64,000 nucleotides of DNA from Mycoplasmopsis gallinacea. Lineage in GTDB: Bacteria > Bacillota_I > Bacilli_A > Mycoplasmatales > Metamycoplasmataceae. The notes below the pieces were generated by a model that was not told where the DNA came from, searched no databases, and saw only the letters and a list, made by a program, of their open reading frames with translations. A program made the translations under genes and the position numbers. Below, in pieces: positions 47,066 to 57,523 of this stretch. How positions within the stretch are numbered: position 1 is the stretch's first letter; the number at the start of each line of letters is the position of its first letter. The stretch is taken from the NCBI RefSeq assembly GCF_900660495.1, contig NZ_LR214950.1, positions 558,001 through 622,000 on the forward strand. Direction: 5' to 3'.

Positions 47066-47839
47066 TTACTTTTTAAGTAAATCATAGAGCTGTATAATTT
47101 GTTCTACGGTGAGTTCTTGAATTCTCAAGTTATCGTTTTTACCTATTTTTTCGAACGATTCATTTATAAGTGAACTATTAAAAACCGTTTTTAATGAATA
47201 AGACAATTTTTTTCTACGATTTTGGAAACATAATTTGAAAAATTCAAGTTTATCTTTAATGTTTTCTTCTTTTAAATCTTTAAATTTAAAAGAAATAATT
47301 GCAGAATCAACTTTTGGGGCTGGTGAAAAACAACTAGCAGGAACCACAAATTCTAATTTAGTTTCAGCTAAAAACTGTGATGTGACTGATAATTTAGAAT
47401 AATTTTTAGTTCTTTCTTTTGCTACTATTCTTTCTGCAACTTCTTTTTGAACCATTAAAACAACACCTTTAAAGTTTCTAAATTGCTCAAAAATTTTAAA
47501 AAGAATATCAGTTGTAATATAGTAGGGGATATTTGCAACAATGTAATAATCTTTGTAATTTGAAATATCGATCTTTAAAAAATCTTCATTAACTAAAACA
47601 AAGTTGTTTTTTTGATCAAATTCTTTATTAAGAACTTCAATCATATCTTTATCAATTTCAAAAGCGATAACACTTTTTGCAACTTCTAAAAGTTCTCTAG
47701 TTAAAGCTCCTCTACCAGGTCCAATTTCAATTATATTTTGTTTGTTTAAATCAAAAACTTTTACTATTTTTTTAATAATGTTTTTATCTTGTAAAAAGTT
47801 TTGACCAAACTGTTTTTTTGCATATATTTCTTTTTTCAT
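47066..47839 (-). CDS. rsmA: 16S rRNA dimethyladenosine transferase
   Basis: 257 residues. KKQFGQNFLQD, IEIGPGRGALT (SAM-binding), IVANIPYYITT (the NxPY motif) and VPASCFSPAPKVDSAII are RsmA/KsgA signatures. It methylates the two adjacent adenines near the 3' end of 16S rRNA. Its ATG overlaps the tatD stop by one base, making it the last gene of mnmE-tatD-rsmA. Confidence 0.96.
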   Translation of the reverse strand: MKKEIYAKKQFGQNFLQDKNIIKKIVKVFDLNKQNIIEIGPGRGALTRELLEVAKSVIAFEIDKDMIEVLNKEFDQKNNFVLVNEDFLKIDISNYKDYYIVANIPYYITTDILFKIFEQFRNFKGVVLMVQKEVAERIVAKERTKNYSKLSVTSQFLAETKLEFVVPASCFSPAPKVDSAIISFKFKDLKEENIKDKLEFFKLCFQNRRKKLSYSLKTVFNSSLINESFEKIGKNDNLRIQELTVEQIIQLYDLLKK

Positions 47840-48633
47840 TATTTTAAATTAAACAACTTTCTTAAATTTGAATTTATTTTTGTTACAAATTTTTCAACCC
47901 CTACTTTTTTAAGACCTGCAGCATAATAAGTTGTAAAAAGAACTTGGTTAGGTTCATTTAAAATATTTTTAAATGGATGTGGTCTTAAGTAAGGTGCATC
48001 AGTTTCAATTAATAGATTATCTAGCGGGATAAATTCTAAAACTTTTCTTGTTTTATCGCTAGAACCAAATGTAATAACGCCGCTAAATGAAAAATAACAT
48101 CCTAGCTCTAAAAATAATTTTGCTCATTCAATGTTACCCGCATATGTGTGTAACATAATTTTTAAATTCTTATACTTTTTAAGAATTTCATAAGCATCTT
48201 TATAAGCTAGATCTTGTTCTTCTTTATCTCTTATATGAATAACAACAGGTAATTTAAGTTCAGAAGCTAATTTAACTTGGTTTTCAAAACTTTTAATTTG
48301 GTTTTCTCTGCTTGGAGCAGCTTCATAATAATAATCTAAACCTATTTCGCCAATTGCCACAACATCTTCATTAATTAAATGTTTATAAAGCAGTACATCA
48401 TTTTCACCTTCACCATCTTCAGGGTGAATCCCAATTGCGGGTTTGATAATTGGATATTTTTTTGCAAGTTCTAAAACTTCGATATTTTCACTTCTATGCC
48501 CACCGTTTACAATCATAAATTCAATATCGTTTTCAATTGCTTTGTCCATTATTTTTTTAATTTGCTCTTCAGAATAAAACTTAGTAGTTATATGATTGTG
48601 AGCATCAATAAAATTACTTCTTTTTTTACCCAT
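47839..48633 (-). CDS. tatD: TatD family metal-dependent deoxyribonuclease
   Basis: 264 residues. FIDAHNHIT gives the first metal ligands, GIHPEDGE and AIGEIGLDYYYE follow, then VIHIRD, LHTYAG and LIETDAPYLRP. These are TatD signatures; the family are 3'-5' DNA exonucleases. One TGA Trp codon interrupts the standard-code frame. It starts one base after mnmE and its stop overlaps rsmA. The first metal motif reads DAHNH; TatD usually has DTH or DAHCH. Confidence 0.93.
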
Positions 48634-48634
48634 A

Positions 48635-49993
48635 TTATTTTCCTAAACAAAAGTTTGCAAACATAACATCTAATAAATCTTCACGATTTACATTACCTTT
48701 AATATTTTGAAGATTATCTCAAGCTGCATATAAATCAATAATAATAACATCAAATGTTTGGTAATTTTCTAAACTGTTTTTAGCATCTAAAAGGTTTTCG
48801 CAAGCTTTTTTAATTAATGATAATTGTCTGGTATTAGATAATATTTTTTCATCAAAAATATCAATATGTTGGAATAATTCAACCATTTTATTTTCAAGTT
48901 CTTCAATATCTTTATTTAGAGCTGAAACATATATCAAATCTTTTTGTTTTTCAGTGTTTAAGAGATCTGATTTATTAACAACTTTCACATACATTTTTTG
49001 TTCTTTTAATGCTTGTTCTTCAATATATTTATCAAATTCATTATCATTTTTAGTTGGTTCAACAACATGGATAATTAAATCTGATTTTTCGATTTGTTCT
49101 AAAGATTTTTGAATTCCAATTGATTCAATTTTTTCATCTGTTTTTCTAATACCTGCTGTATCAACAAGTTTAAAAAGCATTCCGTTAATTTGATAACTTG
49201 CTTCAACTAAATCTCTTGTAGTTCCTGCAATATCTGTAACAATTGCTTTATCTTCAGAAAGAAGAGAGTTTAAAATACTGCTTTTACCAACATTCGGTTT
49301 TCCTAAAATAGCAACATTTACTCCTTCGAAGATGTATTTAGCATCTTCAGAAACTTTAATAACATTATTTAATTCATCAATTAATTTGTTTACTTTTGCA
49401 AGCATTTTAGTTGTATCAAGTTGTTCGATATCGTCATATTCAGGGTAGTCAATATTAACTTCGGCCATCCCGATTAAAAGTGAAATTTCTTTTAAAAAGT
49501 TATCAATTAATTCACTAGTTTTTCCATGAAATTTATTTACTGATGCAAGTGATTGCATACTTGTTTTCGACATTATTAAATCATGAATAGCTTCTGCTTT
49601 AACTAAGTCCATTTTTCCATTTAAAAAAGCTCTTCTTGTAAATTCACCAGGTTCAGCTAATCTAGCACCATTTTTAAGTAAAAGTTCTAAAACTTTGTTT
49701 GTAACTACAATCCCTCCGTGACAATTAATTTCAATAATAGGTTCTCCTACGTAGTTATTAAAAATCAAGTTTCCATTACTGTCTTTTTTACCTAAAAATC
49801 ACATAATTAAAACTTCGTCGATTAATTGATCATTATCATAAATGTGACCATAAGTAATTTCATGATCATTTCCGAGTTTACCTTTAAATATTTTTTTAAT
49901 TATTTCTAACGTATCTGGTCCTGCTAATCTAACAATTGAAATTGGTTGGTTAGTTCTTAAACCAGAAGAAATTGCAGCTATATTGTCATACAT
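48635..49993 (-). CDS. mnmE: tRNA modification GTPase MnmE
   Basis: 452 residues. The N-terminal folate-binding domain reads MYDNIAAISSGLRTNQPISIVRLAGP. The G domain has GKPNVGKSS, GTTRD, DTAG and NKSD. The protein ends FCLGK, the conserved C-terminal Cys motif of MnmE. With MnmG it makes the 5-substituted uridine at tRNA position 34. A minus-strand TAAAAT box (50006-50001) lies 7 bases before the ATG, so the mRNA is probably leaderless. It heads the operon with tatD and rsmA. Confidence 0.96.
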
Positions 49994-50000
49994 GTAAATT

Positions 50001-50032
50001 ATTTTACTTTATATTTGATATTTGTATAAAAT
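50001..50032. promoter_or_regulatory. Divergent -10 boxes of mnmE and the PQ-loop gene
   Basis: Minus-strand TAAAAT (50006-50001) is 7 bases from the mnmE ATG; plus-strand TAAAAT (50027-50032) is 9 bases from the ATG at 50042. The two start codons are only 48 bases apart. Confidence 0.5.
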
Positions 50033-50041
50033 TTATTATAT

Positions 50042-50737
50042 ATGCAATTACAAACACTTGATACAGTACTAGGTTGAATTTGTTCTATTTTAGTTATTTC
50101 ACTTAGTATTCCACAATTATTAAAATTGTTAAAAGATAAAAAAACAGGTAATATAAGTTTTACATCATTTTGAGTATTTCACATCGGTATTTTACTTTGA
50201 GTAATGTACGGAGCACTTCACCCAAGTAATTTATGAACTGTTGTTCTAGCTGATGGGATTTCACTTTTTGTTAATGGTTTAATGACTATTTTACTTTATC
50301 ATTACAAAACAGAATTTTCTAAAAAACAAAAAATGTATGGTTATTTAGGAGTTATAGTAACATTTGTAATCGGAATTATTTTTATTGTTATTTGTTTAGC
50401 AGCTAAAAATGTTAGAATTCCTGATTCAGGTGCAAGCATCTTTTCAGCAATAGCACCTGGTCTTACAACTCTTGCTTTTACACCTCAATTATGAATGTCA
50501 TTAAAAACAAATAATTGAAAAGGAATTTCAATTTACATGTTTTTACTTTACGTAATCAACAATATATTCTGAATTGTTTTATGAATTGTAAAAATTAAAA
50601 TCGATCTATTTGAATCAAAATCAATTGTAAATTTAATTATTTCACTTACTTGACAATCAATATCACTCACACTATTTTCTATTCAGTTCGGATTTACTCT
50701 TAATGATAAACTTAAATCTAAAAAACAAAGTATATAA
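50042..50737 (+). CDS. PQ-loop (SWEET/SemiSWEET-like) membrane transporter
   Basis: 231 residues with many TGA Trp codons; about seven hydrophobic segments. Two PQ-loop repeats are visible: ISLSIPQLLKLLKDKKTGNIS and, in the second half, AFTPQLWMSLKTNNWKGIS, each followed by an aromatic helix. This fits the SWEET/PQ-loop fold, which moves sugars or amino acids down their gradient. Bacterial SemiSWEETs have one repeat and about 90 residues, so this is a two-repeat form. Substrate unknown. A terminator follows the stop. Confidence 0.8.
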
Positions 50738-50762
50738 GTACCTTCTTCAGGTACTTTTTTTA
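50737..50762 (+). terminator. Terminator of the PQ-loop gene
   Basis: AAGTACCT, a 5-base loop and AGGTACTT are followed by a T run. It begins at the stop codon. Confidence 0.88.
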
Positions 50763-50765
50763 ATT

Positions 50766-50790
50766 AAAAAATCTACAACTAACGTTGTAG
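50766..50790 (-). terminator. Terminator of the dnaA-dnaN-S4 genes
   Basis: On the minus strand CTACAAC, a 4-base loop and GTTGTAG are followed by ATTTTTTAA. It lies 15 bases after the S4 gene. Confidence 0.78.
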
Positions 50791-50805
50791 AAATTCATAT
50801 TAATA

Positions 50806-51018
50806 TTATTCTTCTGATTCAACTTTAATTAAAGTATCATTAACTCAAATTATATCACCAGGCTTAATTTTACTACTTCTACCTTTTGGTGCTTCTCCAT
50901 TAATTTTCATAGTGTTATTATCAAAAAAAGATTTTGATTGACCACCAGTGGAAATTTCACCAATTTTTTTAAGGAACTGACTAACTTTAATTGAATCACC
51001 TTTGATTTTTACTATCAT
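50806..51018 (-). CDS. S4-domain RNA-binding protein (YaaA-like)
   Basis: 70 residues. IKVSQFLKKIGEISTGGQSKSFFDNNTMKINGEAPKGRSSKIKPGDII is a compact S4 RNA-binding domain of the YaaA/RlbA type. It follows dnaN by 5 bases, the order dnaA-dnaN-yaaA seen in many Firmicutes. It is thought to act in ribosome assembly in B. subtilis relatives. One TGA Trp codon lies near the C-terminus, which is why a standard translation loses its end. Confidence 0.88.
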
Positions 51019-51023
51019 AAATT

Positions 51024-52142
51024 TTAATACCTTCTCATAGGAGTTATCAATTGTTTGTTTTTATCATTTTCAAGGGAAGTAAATAACAATTGATCTTCTT
51101 TATCTGAAATTTGTATTTTAATTTTACCATTATCTAAAATTGAAACAGCATCTTCTATGAAATTATAATTTACGTCAATATCAAATTCTTCACCTTTATA
51201 TTCAAAGTTTGTTGTTTCTGCGTCAGCATAACCAATTTCTGGAACTTCATATGATGTTTTAATTTTTTCTTTTGATATGTTAAATGATAATCTTTTTATT
51301 TTATCTGAAACATAAAAGATTGTTTTATTAATTAAATTTAATAATTCTTGCTTATCAATAATGATTTCTTTTGAATAATTTCTTTCAAAAACATTACTAA
51401 TATCTAGATATTTTAAATCAACTAAGTTAGCTTGAATAATTGTATTTTCGTATGAGATACCTAATTTGTAGTCTTTGAAGAATAAATTGACTTTTTTAGG
51501 TGCATCTTTAGTAACTAATTTTTTAAGGATTTTTGAATCAACATTAATATCTATTTCAACTTGTGAATCAATTTCTATTTCTGCTTTAGAAAGCCTAAAT
51601 CCATCTGTTGAAACCATAGTTAATAATTTGTCGTTGTTTGATTTAATATTAATAACTTTATAAATTAAGTTATTAATTTTATCTACACTTGAATTTGTTG
51701 AAACTAAAGCTTCATTAATAACATTTTCTAATTTCTTAGACGAAATTTCAATTTTATTTGAAGGTTCATTAAAATCAACTAATTGCATTTGGTTTTCGTT
51801 ATCTAATTTGGCAATTGTAAATTTTGTTTTACCTTCGTATATATCAATAATATTGTTATTTACATTAATAGTTACTTCGTTTTCAAATTTCTTGATTATA
51901 TTTCTAAAAATATTTGCATTAATAAATACTTTTCCTGACGAATCAAGTTTTAAATTTGACTCATCAACAAAGATTGTTTTCTTAGCAGATACAGCAGGGT
52001 TATTAGAAGAAATATTTAAAGCTTCAGAGTTTATTTCAAAAAATAAACACCTATTTAAAACAGAAGCATCATTTGAATCAACATAGTTGTTTAAAAAGTC
52101 AACAGTGTTTTCAATAATATTTTTTTTAATTGTGAATTTCAT
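51024..52142 (-). CDS. dnaN: DNA polymerase III beta subunit (sliding clamp)
   Basis: 372 residues. The protein has the three-domain clamp length and ends QLITPMRRY, close to the clamp C-terminal motif LMPMR. The N-terminus MKFTIKKNIIENTVDFLNNYV and LLTMVSTDGFRLSKAEIEI match the beta-clamp family. It tethers the polymerase to DNA. AGGAG precedes the ATG. It follows dnaA, separated by 147 bases that contain DnaA-box-like sites. Confidence 0.95.
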   Translation of the reverse strand: MKFTIKKNIIENTVDFLNNYVDSNDASVLNRCLFFEINSEALNISSNNPAVSAKKTIFVDESNLKLDSSGKVFINANIFRNIIKKFENEVTINVNNNIIDIYEGKTKFTIAKLDNENQMQLVDFNEPSNKIEISSKKLENVINEALVSTNSSVDKINNLIYKVINIKSNNDKLLTMVSTDGFRLSKAEIEIDSQVEIDINVDSKILKKLVTKDAPKKVNLFFKDYKLGISYENTIIQANLVDLKYLDISNVFERNYSKEIIIDKQELLNLINKTIFYVSDKIKRLSFNISKEKIKTSYEVPEIGYADAETTNFEYKGEEFDIDVNYNFIEDAVSILDNGKIKIQISDKEDQLLFTSLENDKNKQLITPMRRY

Positions 52143-52186
52143 AAATTCTCCTAAATTTTAAAAATGATAAATATGAGCTGTTAATA

Positions 52187-52260
52187 TGTTAATAAGTTTT
52201 AAAAAGTGTATTTTTAATATAATTTTGGACCTAAAAAATAACTTTTTGGGTTTATTAACA
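52187..52260. other. DnaA-box-like sites between dnaA and dnaN
   Basis: TGTTAATAA (52187-52195, minus orientation) and TTATTAACA (52252-52260) each differ from TTATCCACA by two bases, in AT-rich DNA. They may be a minor part of the origin or a control element of dnaN. Confidence 0.4.
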
Positions 52261-52289
52261 TATTAATAAAACATTAAAAATTGTTTATT

Positions 52290-53645
52290 TTAGTTGTATA
52301 ACTTTGCGATAATTAAATCTTTAACTTGTTTAATTGAAGAGTTATTAACATCTGTTTTTCCTAAGACATTAACAATTGTTGAATGGTCACGATTAAAGAT
52401 TTTTCCTATTTCAGTTGTCGATAGTTGCAAGTAACTTCTTATAACAATAATTGCCATTTGCCTAGCAACCACAATTTCCTTACGCCTTGACTTACCTAGC
52501 AAATCTTTTCGATTAAGTTTGTAGTAATTACATACAACATTAATTATTTCTTCTGGTTTTACTTCTTTTCTATTTTTTATAGTATCTTCAAAAATTTCTT
52601 TAATGTATTCAAGTGTATCATCAACAGTAAGAATTTTATCTTTATAAAACTGCATCCTTTTTACAGAACCGATTAAATTTCTAATTGAACCGCTTGAATT
52701 ATAAATAATAAAATCTCTTGATTGTTTATCTAATAATAAACTATCGAAAACTTCTTTTTTCATAAAGTAATCAAAGAGTTTTTCTAAATCTTCATAGCTT
52801 GGTTTTTTAATACTTGTGGTAAATCCTGAAGTTAAACGAGTAATGATTCTTGTGTCGAATTTTGATTTAATTTCATCAATACTGCATTCAGAAGAAATTA
52901 CGGTTTTCTTTTTAGCTGACATTCTTCCGTCTATAATTTGGAATAAAAAGTTTTTTGTTGACTTTTTCTCACCTTCAGAATAGATCTGAAAATCATCTAA
53001 TAATAAAACATCTACATTTGTAAAGTGTTTTAAAACAGCAGAGATTTTTGATTGATCATTTTCTTGTAATAAAGCTGCTATATCTCTAGTGAAATTAGTA
53101 GGATTAATATAACTTGCAGTTTTATTATTACTTAAATAAGTATTTGCAATTGCATATAAAAGGTGTGTTTTGCCAAATCCTGATTTACTATGAATATAAA
53201 CGGTTAAAAAATCTTTGTTTAATAAATTTTTACAAATATTAACTGCTTCTTTGTTGAAATTACCAACAATGTAATTACTAAAAGTTAAATTTGGATCAAC
53301 ACTAGAATCGTAACCAAACTTTTTAAATTCTTCATATTGAATTTCATTATTTTTTTCAATTTCTTTAATTTGTTCTTGATCGTAATTAACTATTTTATAA
53401 ACAATATTTGGTCCAAAAATTTCTTTTACAGTTTTTTGTATATTTTTTTGGTAATAAGTTTTAATAATATTAATTATTGAATCAGTAAATTGCGGAAACG
53501 AAAAAACTACTTCATTTCTTTCATAAGAAAGTACATTAATGCTTCTAAAAAAGTTTTGATAAACCATATTATCAAACTCATTTTTTAAGTAATCTCGAAC
53601 TTGAGAAGTATAAACTTTAAGCGCTGTTTTATCTGCTGAAATCAT
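52290..53645 (-). CDS. dnaA: Chromosomal replication initiator DnaA
   Basis: 451 residues. The AAA+ domain has Walker A SGFGKTHLLYAI and Walker B VLLLDDFQ. The C-terminal domain IV carries LLGKSRRKEIVVARQMAII and STTEIGKIFNRDHSTIVNVL, the DnaA-box-binding signature (RDHSTI). It binds DnaA boxes at oriC and opens the strands. AGAAAGG precedes the ATG. The box cluster just upstream suggests autoregulation. Confidence 0.97.
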   Translation of the reverse strand: MISADKTALKVYTSQVRDYLKNEFDNMVYQNFFRSINVLSYERNEVVFSFPQFTDSIINIIKTYYQKNIQKTVKEIFGPNIVYKIVNYDQEQIKEIEKNNEIQYEEFKKFGYDSSVDPNLTFSNYIVGNFNKEAVNICKNLLNKDFLTVYIHSKSGFGKTHLLYAIANTYLSNNKTASYINPTNFTRDIAALLQENDQSKISAVLKHFTNVDVLLLDDFQIYSEGEKKSTKNFLFQIIDGRMSAKKKTVISSECSIDEIKSKFDTRIITRLTSGFTTSIKKPSYEDLEKLFDYFMKKEVFDSLLLDKQSRDFIIYNSSGSIRNLIGSVKRMQFYKDKILTVDDTLEYIKEIFEDTIKNRKEVKPEEIINVVCNYYKLNRKDLLGKSRRKEIVVARQMAIIVIRSYLQLSTTEIGKIFNRDHSTIVNVLGKTDVNNSSIKQVKDLIIAKLYN

Positions 53646-53878
53646 ATAAACCTTTCTGGTTTTTAAGTTGTGAATAACTGTTGTTTATAAACTAAATTAC
53701 AAAACACTTATTCACAACTTTTAATACTATTTTTTAGCTACTTAAGTAAATTATACACAATTTTAAAAATCTCGTTATTAACAACCTAAAAAAGATTGTG
53801 AATAACTGTAGTTATCAACATCAAAAAAACTCTAATATTTGTAAGGTAAATTAATATAATCTATATAATTAAAATAAT
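53646..53878. other. Probable oriC: cluster of DnaA boxes
   Basis: Six DnaA-box-like 9-mers lie in 155 bases: TGTGAATAA at 53669-53677 and 53797-53805 (both minus), TTATTCACA at 53708-53716, TTATACACA at 53751-53759, TTATTAACA at 53775-53783 and TTATCAACA at 53812-53820. Four differ from TTATCCACA by one base. The region is AT-rich, lies between divergent dnaA and the RecD-like gene, and contains no gene. A TATAAT at 53864-53869 serves the RecD-like gene. Confidence 0.85.
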
Positions 53879-56083
53879 ATGGTTCAAAAAGTTATAGGTA
53901 GTTTTTTTAAAATAATAAAAAGTGGAAATAATTGAGCACTTTTTAATTTTGTTTCACAAGATAAAAAGTTCAAAGCAGTTGTTTTCGCAGGAACTAACAT
54001 TCCGTCTCTTTATCAAGAATATGAAGTAGAGTTAACTGAAAATGAAGGTTATAGAACTTATAAACTTCTTTCTTTTGTTCCAAGTATCAAAGAAAAAGAA
54101 ATTGATTGAGTTGACTATATTTCTAAAAACGTTAAAGGTATTGGACTAGTAACAGCAAAAAAAATAGTCCAAGCTCAAGGTGAAAAAATTTGACAAAACA
54201 TTTCAAACTTTATCAAAGATGAAAAACCTAACGAACTTCATCTTTTTTTAACTGATGCTCAAATTGAACATTTAAAACAACATTATATTGATAAGCAAAG
54301 TGAAATTGAATCACTTTTATCAATTAGTGAAGAAGAAAAAAGTAACATTAAATTTTTCTATCTTAATAACTTGCAAAAACTTTATGAATTTCTTAAAGAA
54401 AAACATAAAGGCAATAATATAAATTACGAAGAATACTACAAACAAAACAATGTATATGATTTATATATGAAAGATTTTATTCCTTTTGAACTAGTTGATA
54501 AATTCGCTTTATTAATTGGTTATCAAGAAACTTGTCTTTTCCGTTTTGAAGCTTTTGTTTTTAACGTTATTTCAGAAGAAGAAATGAACAATTCAACTTT
54601 AATTCCTTATGATTTAGTTGAAAAAAATGTACGTTCTAAACTAAATATTTCACATGATTTTTTCACAGATTCATGTAACTTACTACTAAATCATGACAAT
54701 ATTATTGTTCAAAAAGTTAATGACAAATTTTACTTTTCTAAAAAAGTTACTCTCGAAAAAGAGTTTTATATTTTAAAACGTTTACATCAAATTAATAATG
54801 CTAAAAAACTTGACTACACTACAAGTTCAAAAATTGAAGGTTCATCAATGTCAGATGAGCAAAAAAATGCATATTTTGGATCCTTAGAAAATAATGTTTC
54901 AATAATAAGTGGTGGACCTGGAGTTGGAAAAAGCTACATTATTAAATACCTAAATTTAACCCTTAAAGAAAATGGTTTAAAAAATGAAAAGGATTATTAC
55001 ATTTTAACCCCTACCGGTAGAGCTTCAACAAACGTTTCATTAAAAATTGATGATAAAGTTAGAACGATTCACAGCTTATTAAAAATTAAAGATGAAAATG
55101 AAGAAGTTGATATTTCAAGTGATGAATATGACAAAATTAAAGTTTTAATTATTGATGAGTTTTCAATGGTTAATATCAATGTTTTTGAAAAGTTACTTAA
55201 GGCTTGTTCAAATTTAGAGCACTTAATTATACTTGGTGATGTAAATCAATTACCAGCTATTGGGCCAGGAAATTTACTTGAACAAATGATTCAAATAAGT
55301 TTTGTTAAAACATATTATTTAACTAAGTTTTTCAGAAGTGATTCAATTGACATTTTTAATTTCTTTGAGAGTGTTAAAAAGAGCCAGTTACCTAAGTTTA
55401 AAAAAGGAATTGTTAATTTATACGAATGAGACAAAAGTGTTTTAGTTCAAAACATTACAAAATTATTCAAAAAGTTAATTCAAGAAGACGGGATAGAAAA
55501 TACGATTGTTTTAGCTCCAACTTATCGTGGTGATTATGGGCTTATTGAACTTAATAACCAAATCCAAAATGCTATAAATAAAGAGTCACAAGAAGTTCTT
55601 AAAACACAAAAACAAGGTAAAGAAATAATTTTTAAACTCAAAGATAGAGTTATTCAATTAGAAAATAGAACTCAAGATAATGTTTATAACGGTGATATAG
55701 GGGAAATTGTTGATTTTACAAAAAACAAAAACACCACTGAAACAATAACTGTTAAATTTTCAAACAATGGCACAGATCGTTTTTTAGAATACACCGCTTC
55801 AGAATTTAGAAATGAAGTTAGTTTAGCTTATGGAATTACAGTTCATAAATTTCAAGGTAGCGAAATTGATCATGTTATTTTCTTAGTTCTTGACTCGCAT
55901 AGTTTTATGCTTAATAAAAAACTTATTTATACAGGTGCTTCGCGTGCTAAAAAAACCTTAAATATCGTTACATCAATAAATGTACCAATAGAAGAAACTT
56001 TATACACAAGTTATCTAAAGAAAAATGAAATTTTAACTAATTTCCAATTACTCATTTTAGAAAAGGAGAAAGAATGAAATTAA
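53879..56083 (+). CDS. RecD-like DNA helicase (RecD2 type)
   Basis: 734 residues with TGA Trp codons. The N-terminus (VIGSFFKIIKSGNNWALFNF) and KNVKGIGLVTAKKIV (helix-hairpin-helix) match RecD2. The SF1 helicase core has ISGGPGVGKSYI (Walker A), TPTGRAS, VLIIDEFSM (Walker B), ILGDVNQLPAIGPGNLLEQM and YGITVHKFQGSE. RecD2 is a 5'-3' helicase acting without RecBC. It begins beside oriC with a -10 box 9 bases from the ATG, and overlaps pth by 10 bases. Confidence 0.9.
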
Positions 56084-56628
56084 TTGTTGGTCTTGGTAAC
56101 CCTGGTTCTCAATACAAATTCACTAGACATAATGCTGGTTTTTTAGCAGTAGACGAAATTGCTAAAAAATTAAATGTTAACTTTAAATCATCAAAATTTA
56201 ATGGTGAAATAGCTAAAAGCGATGACATTATTTTAGGTAAGCCTTCGACATTTATGAATAAATCAGGACTTTTTGTTTCTCAAGTGGCTAACTTTTACAA
56301 AATTCATCCTGATGATATTATGATTATTCACGACGAAAAAGACCTAGATTTAGGTAAAAGTGTCATTAAAGTTGGTGGAAGTGGTGGAAGCCACAATGGT
56401 GTAATTGATGTAATTACTCAACTTGGTTCAAGAGATTTTAAAAGATTAAAAATCGGAATCAATTCACCTGAAAGAAAAGGTGAATTAAAAAACTTTGTTT
56501 TAGGAAACTTTACTGCAACTGAATTTACAATTCTTCAAGAAGTAATTCAAAAAGCAGCCGAGGCTTCAGTTTTATTCGGATTTACTGATATTCTCACAAT
56601 AATGAATAAATATAATGTTAAAAAATAA
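56074..56628 (+). CDS. pth: Peptidyl-tRNA hydrolase
   Basis: 184 residues. LIVGLGNPGSQYKFTRHNAGF contains the catalytic His, KPSTFMNKSG the substrate loop, and IIHDEKDLDLG with GGSGGSHNGV the remaining signature. It releases peptides from prematurely dropped peptidyl-tRNA. The start has GGAG upstream inside the helicase gene, and its end overlaps tilS by 14 bases, so helicase-pth-tilS is one transcription unit. Confidence 0.97.
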   Translation: MKLIVGLGNPGSQYKFTRHNAGFLAVDEIAKKLNVNFKSSKFNGEIAKSDDIILGKPSTFMNKSGLFVSQVANFYKIHPDDIMIIHDEKDLDLGKSVIKVGGSGGSHNGVIDVITQLGSRDFKRLKIGINSPERKGELKNFVLGNFTATEFTILQEVIQKAAEASVLFGFTDILTIMNKYNVKK

Positions 56629-57493
56629 AAAATATTTACTTGCAGTTAGTGGTGGTCCTGATAGTATTTTTCTTCTTTATAAATATCGAAACAAAGATGT
56701 TGTTGTAGCTCATGTAAATTATCACCAAAGAGAAGATAGTAATAACGATGAAGTAATTGTTAAAAGGTATTGCACTTTGTGAAAAATACCTTTTTACTCA
56801 TTACAATTAAGTAAAAACGACCACGTCAAAAATAACTTTCAAAACTGAGCAAGAATTAAACGTTATGAATTTTTTAAAACTATTTGCAAGCAACAAAAGT
56901 GCGATTTAGTTTTAACAGGACATCATAAAGATGATTTTATAGAAACTGCTCAGATGCAACTAGATAAAAAAACATTCCGTTTTTTTTATGGAATTAAAAA
57001 AGAAAGCAAGGCTTTTGATTCAAACATCAATAGACCTTTTTTATTTAAATATTGAAAAAGGTCTATTGAAGCAAAAGTTAAAAAATTAGGACTAGATTAC
57101 GCAATTGATTATTCAAATGCTTTAAACAAATATACAAGGAATGCAATAAGACTTAAAAATAAAAGTATTTGAAGTAAAACCTTATTTTATTTAAAGATTA
57201 AACTACTTAATTTTTGAAATAGTTTTAAAGAAAGAAAGATTGCTAAAGCATTTGAAAAATGACAAAAAAGCAACTTTAATCAAGATGTTTTTGCTTCATT
57301 GAAACATAAAAATCACCTTATTTATGATTTTGTAAATTCACAAACACAAAACATTAATTTATCAAACGGAAAAATACAAAGCATTAAAGATTTCATACTT
57401 TCTAAAAAAAGGACAAACAGCTATAAATTATCAAAAAGCACTTTTTTGGTGAAAAATAAAGGATTTTGCTTTTTTTTAGTAAAAAGTTTATAA
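56615..57493 (+). CDS. tilS: tRNA(Ile)-lysidine synthase
   Basis: 292 residues with TGA Trp codons. LLAVSGGPDSIFLLY is the PP-loop, VAHVNYHQRED, ARIKRYEFF and LTGHHKDDFIET are TilS motifs, and YTRNAIRLK matches the RNxIR motif. It makes lysidine at C34 of the AUA-reading tRNA-Ile. It is a short form, as in other mycoplasmas, with little after the catalytic core. It overlaps pth and is followed after 30 bases by ftsH, as in many bacteria. Confidence 0.92.
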
Positions 57494-57523
57494 TATTTTA
57501 TATTTAAAATAGAAAGGAAAAGA

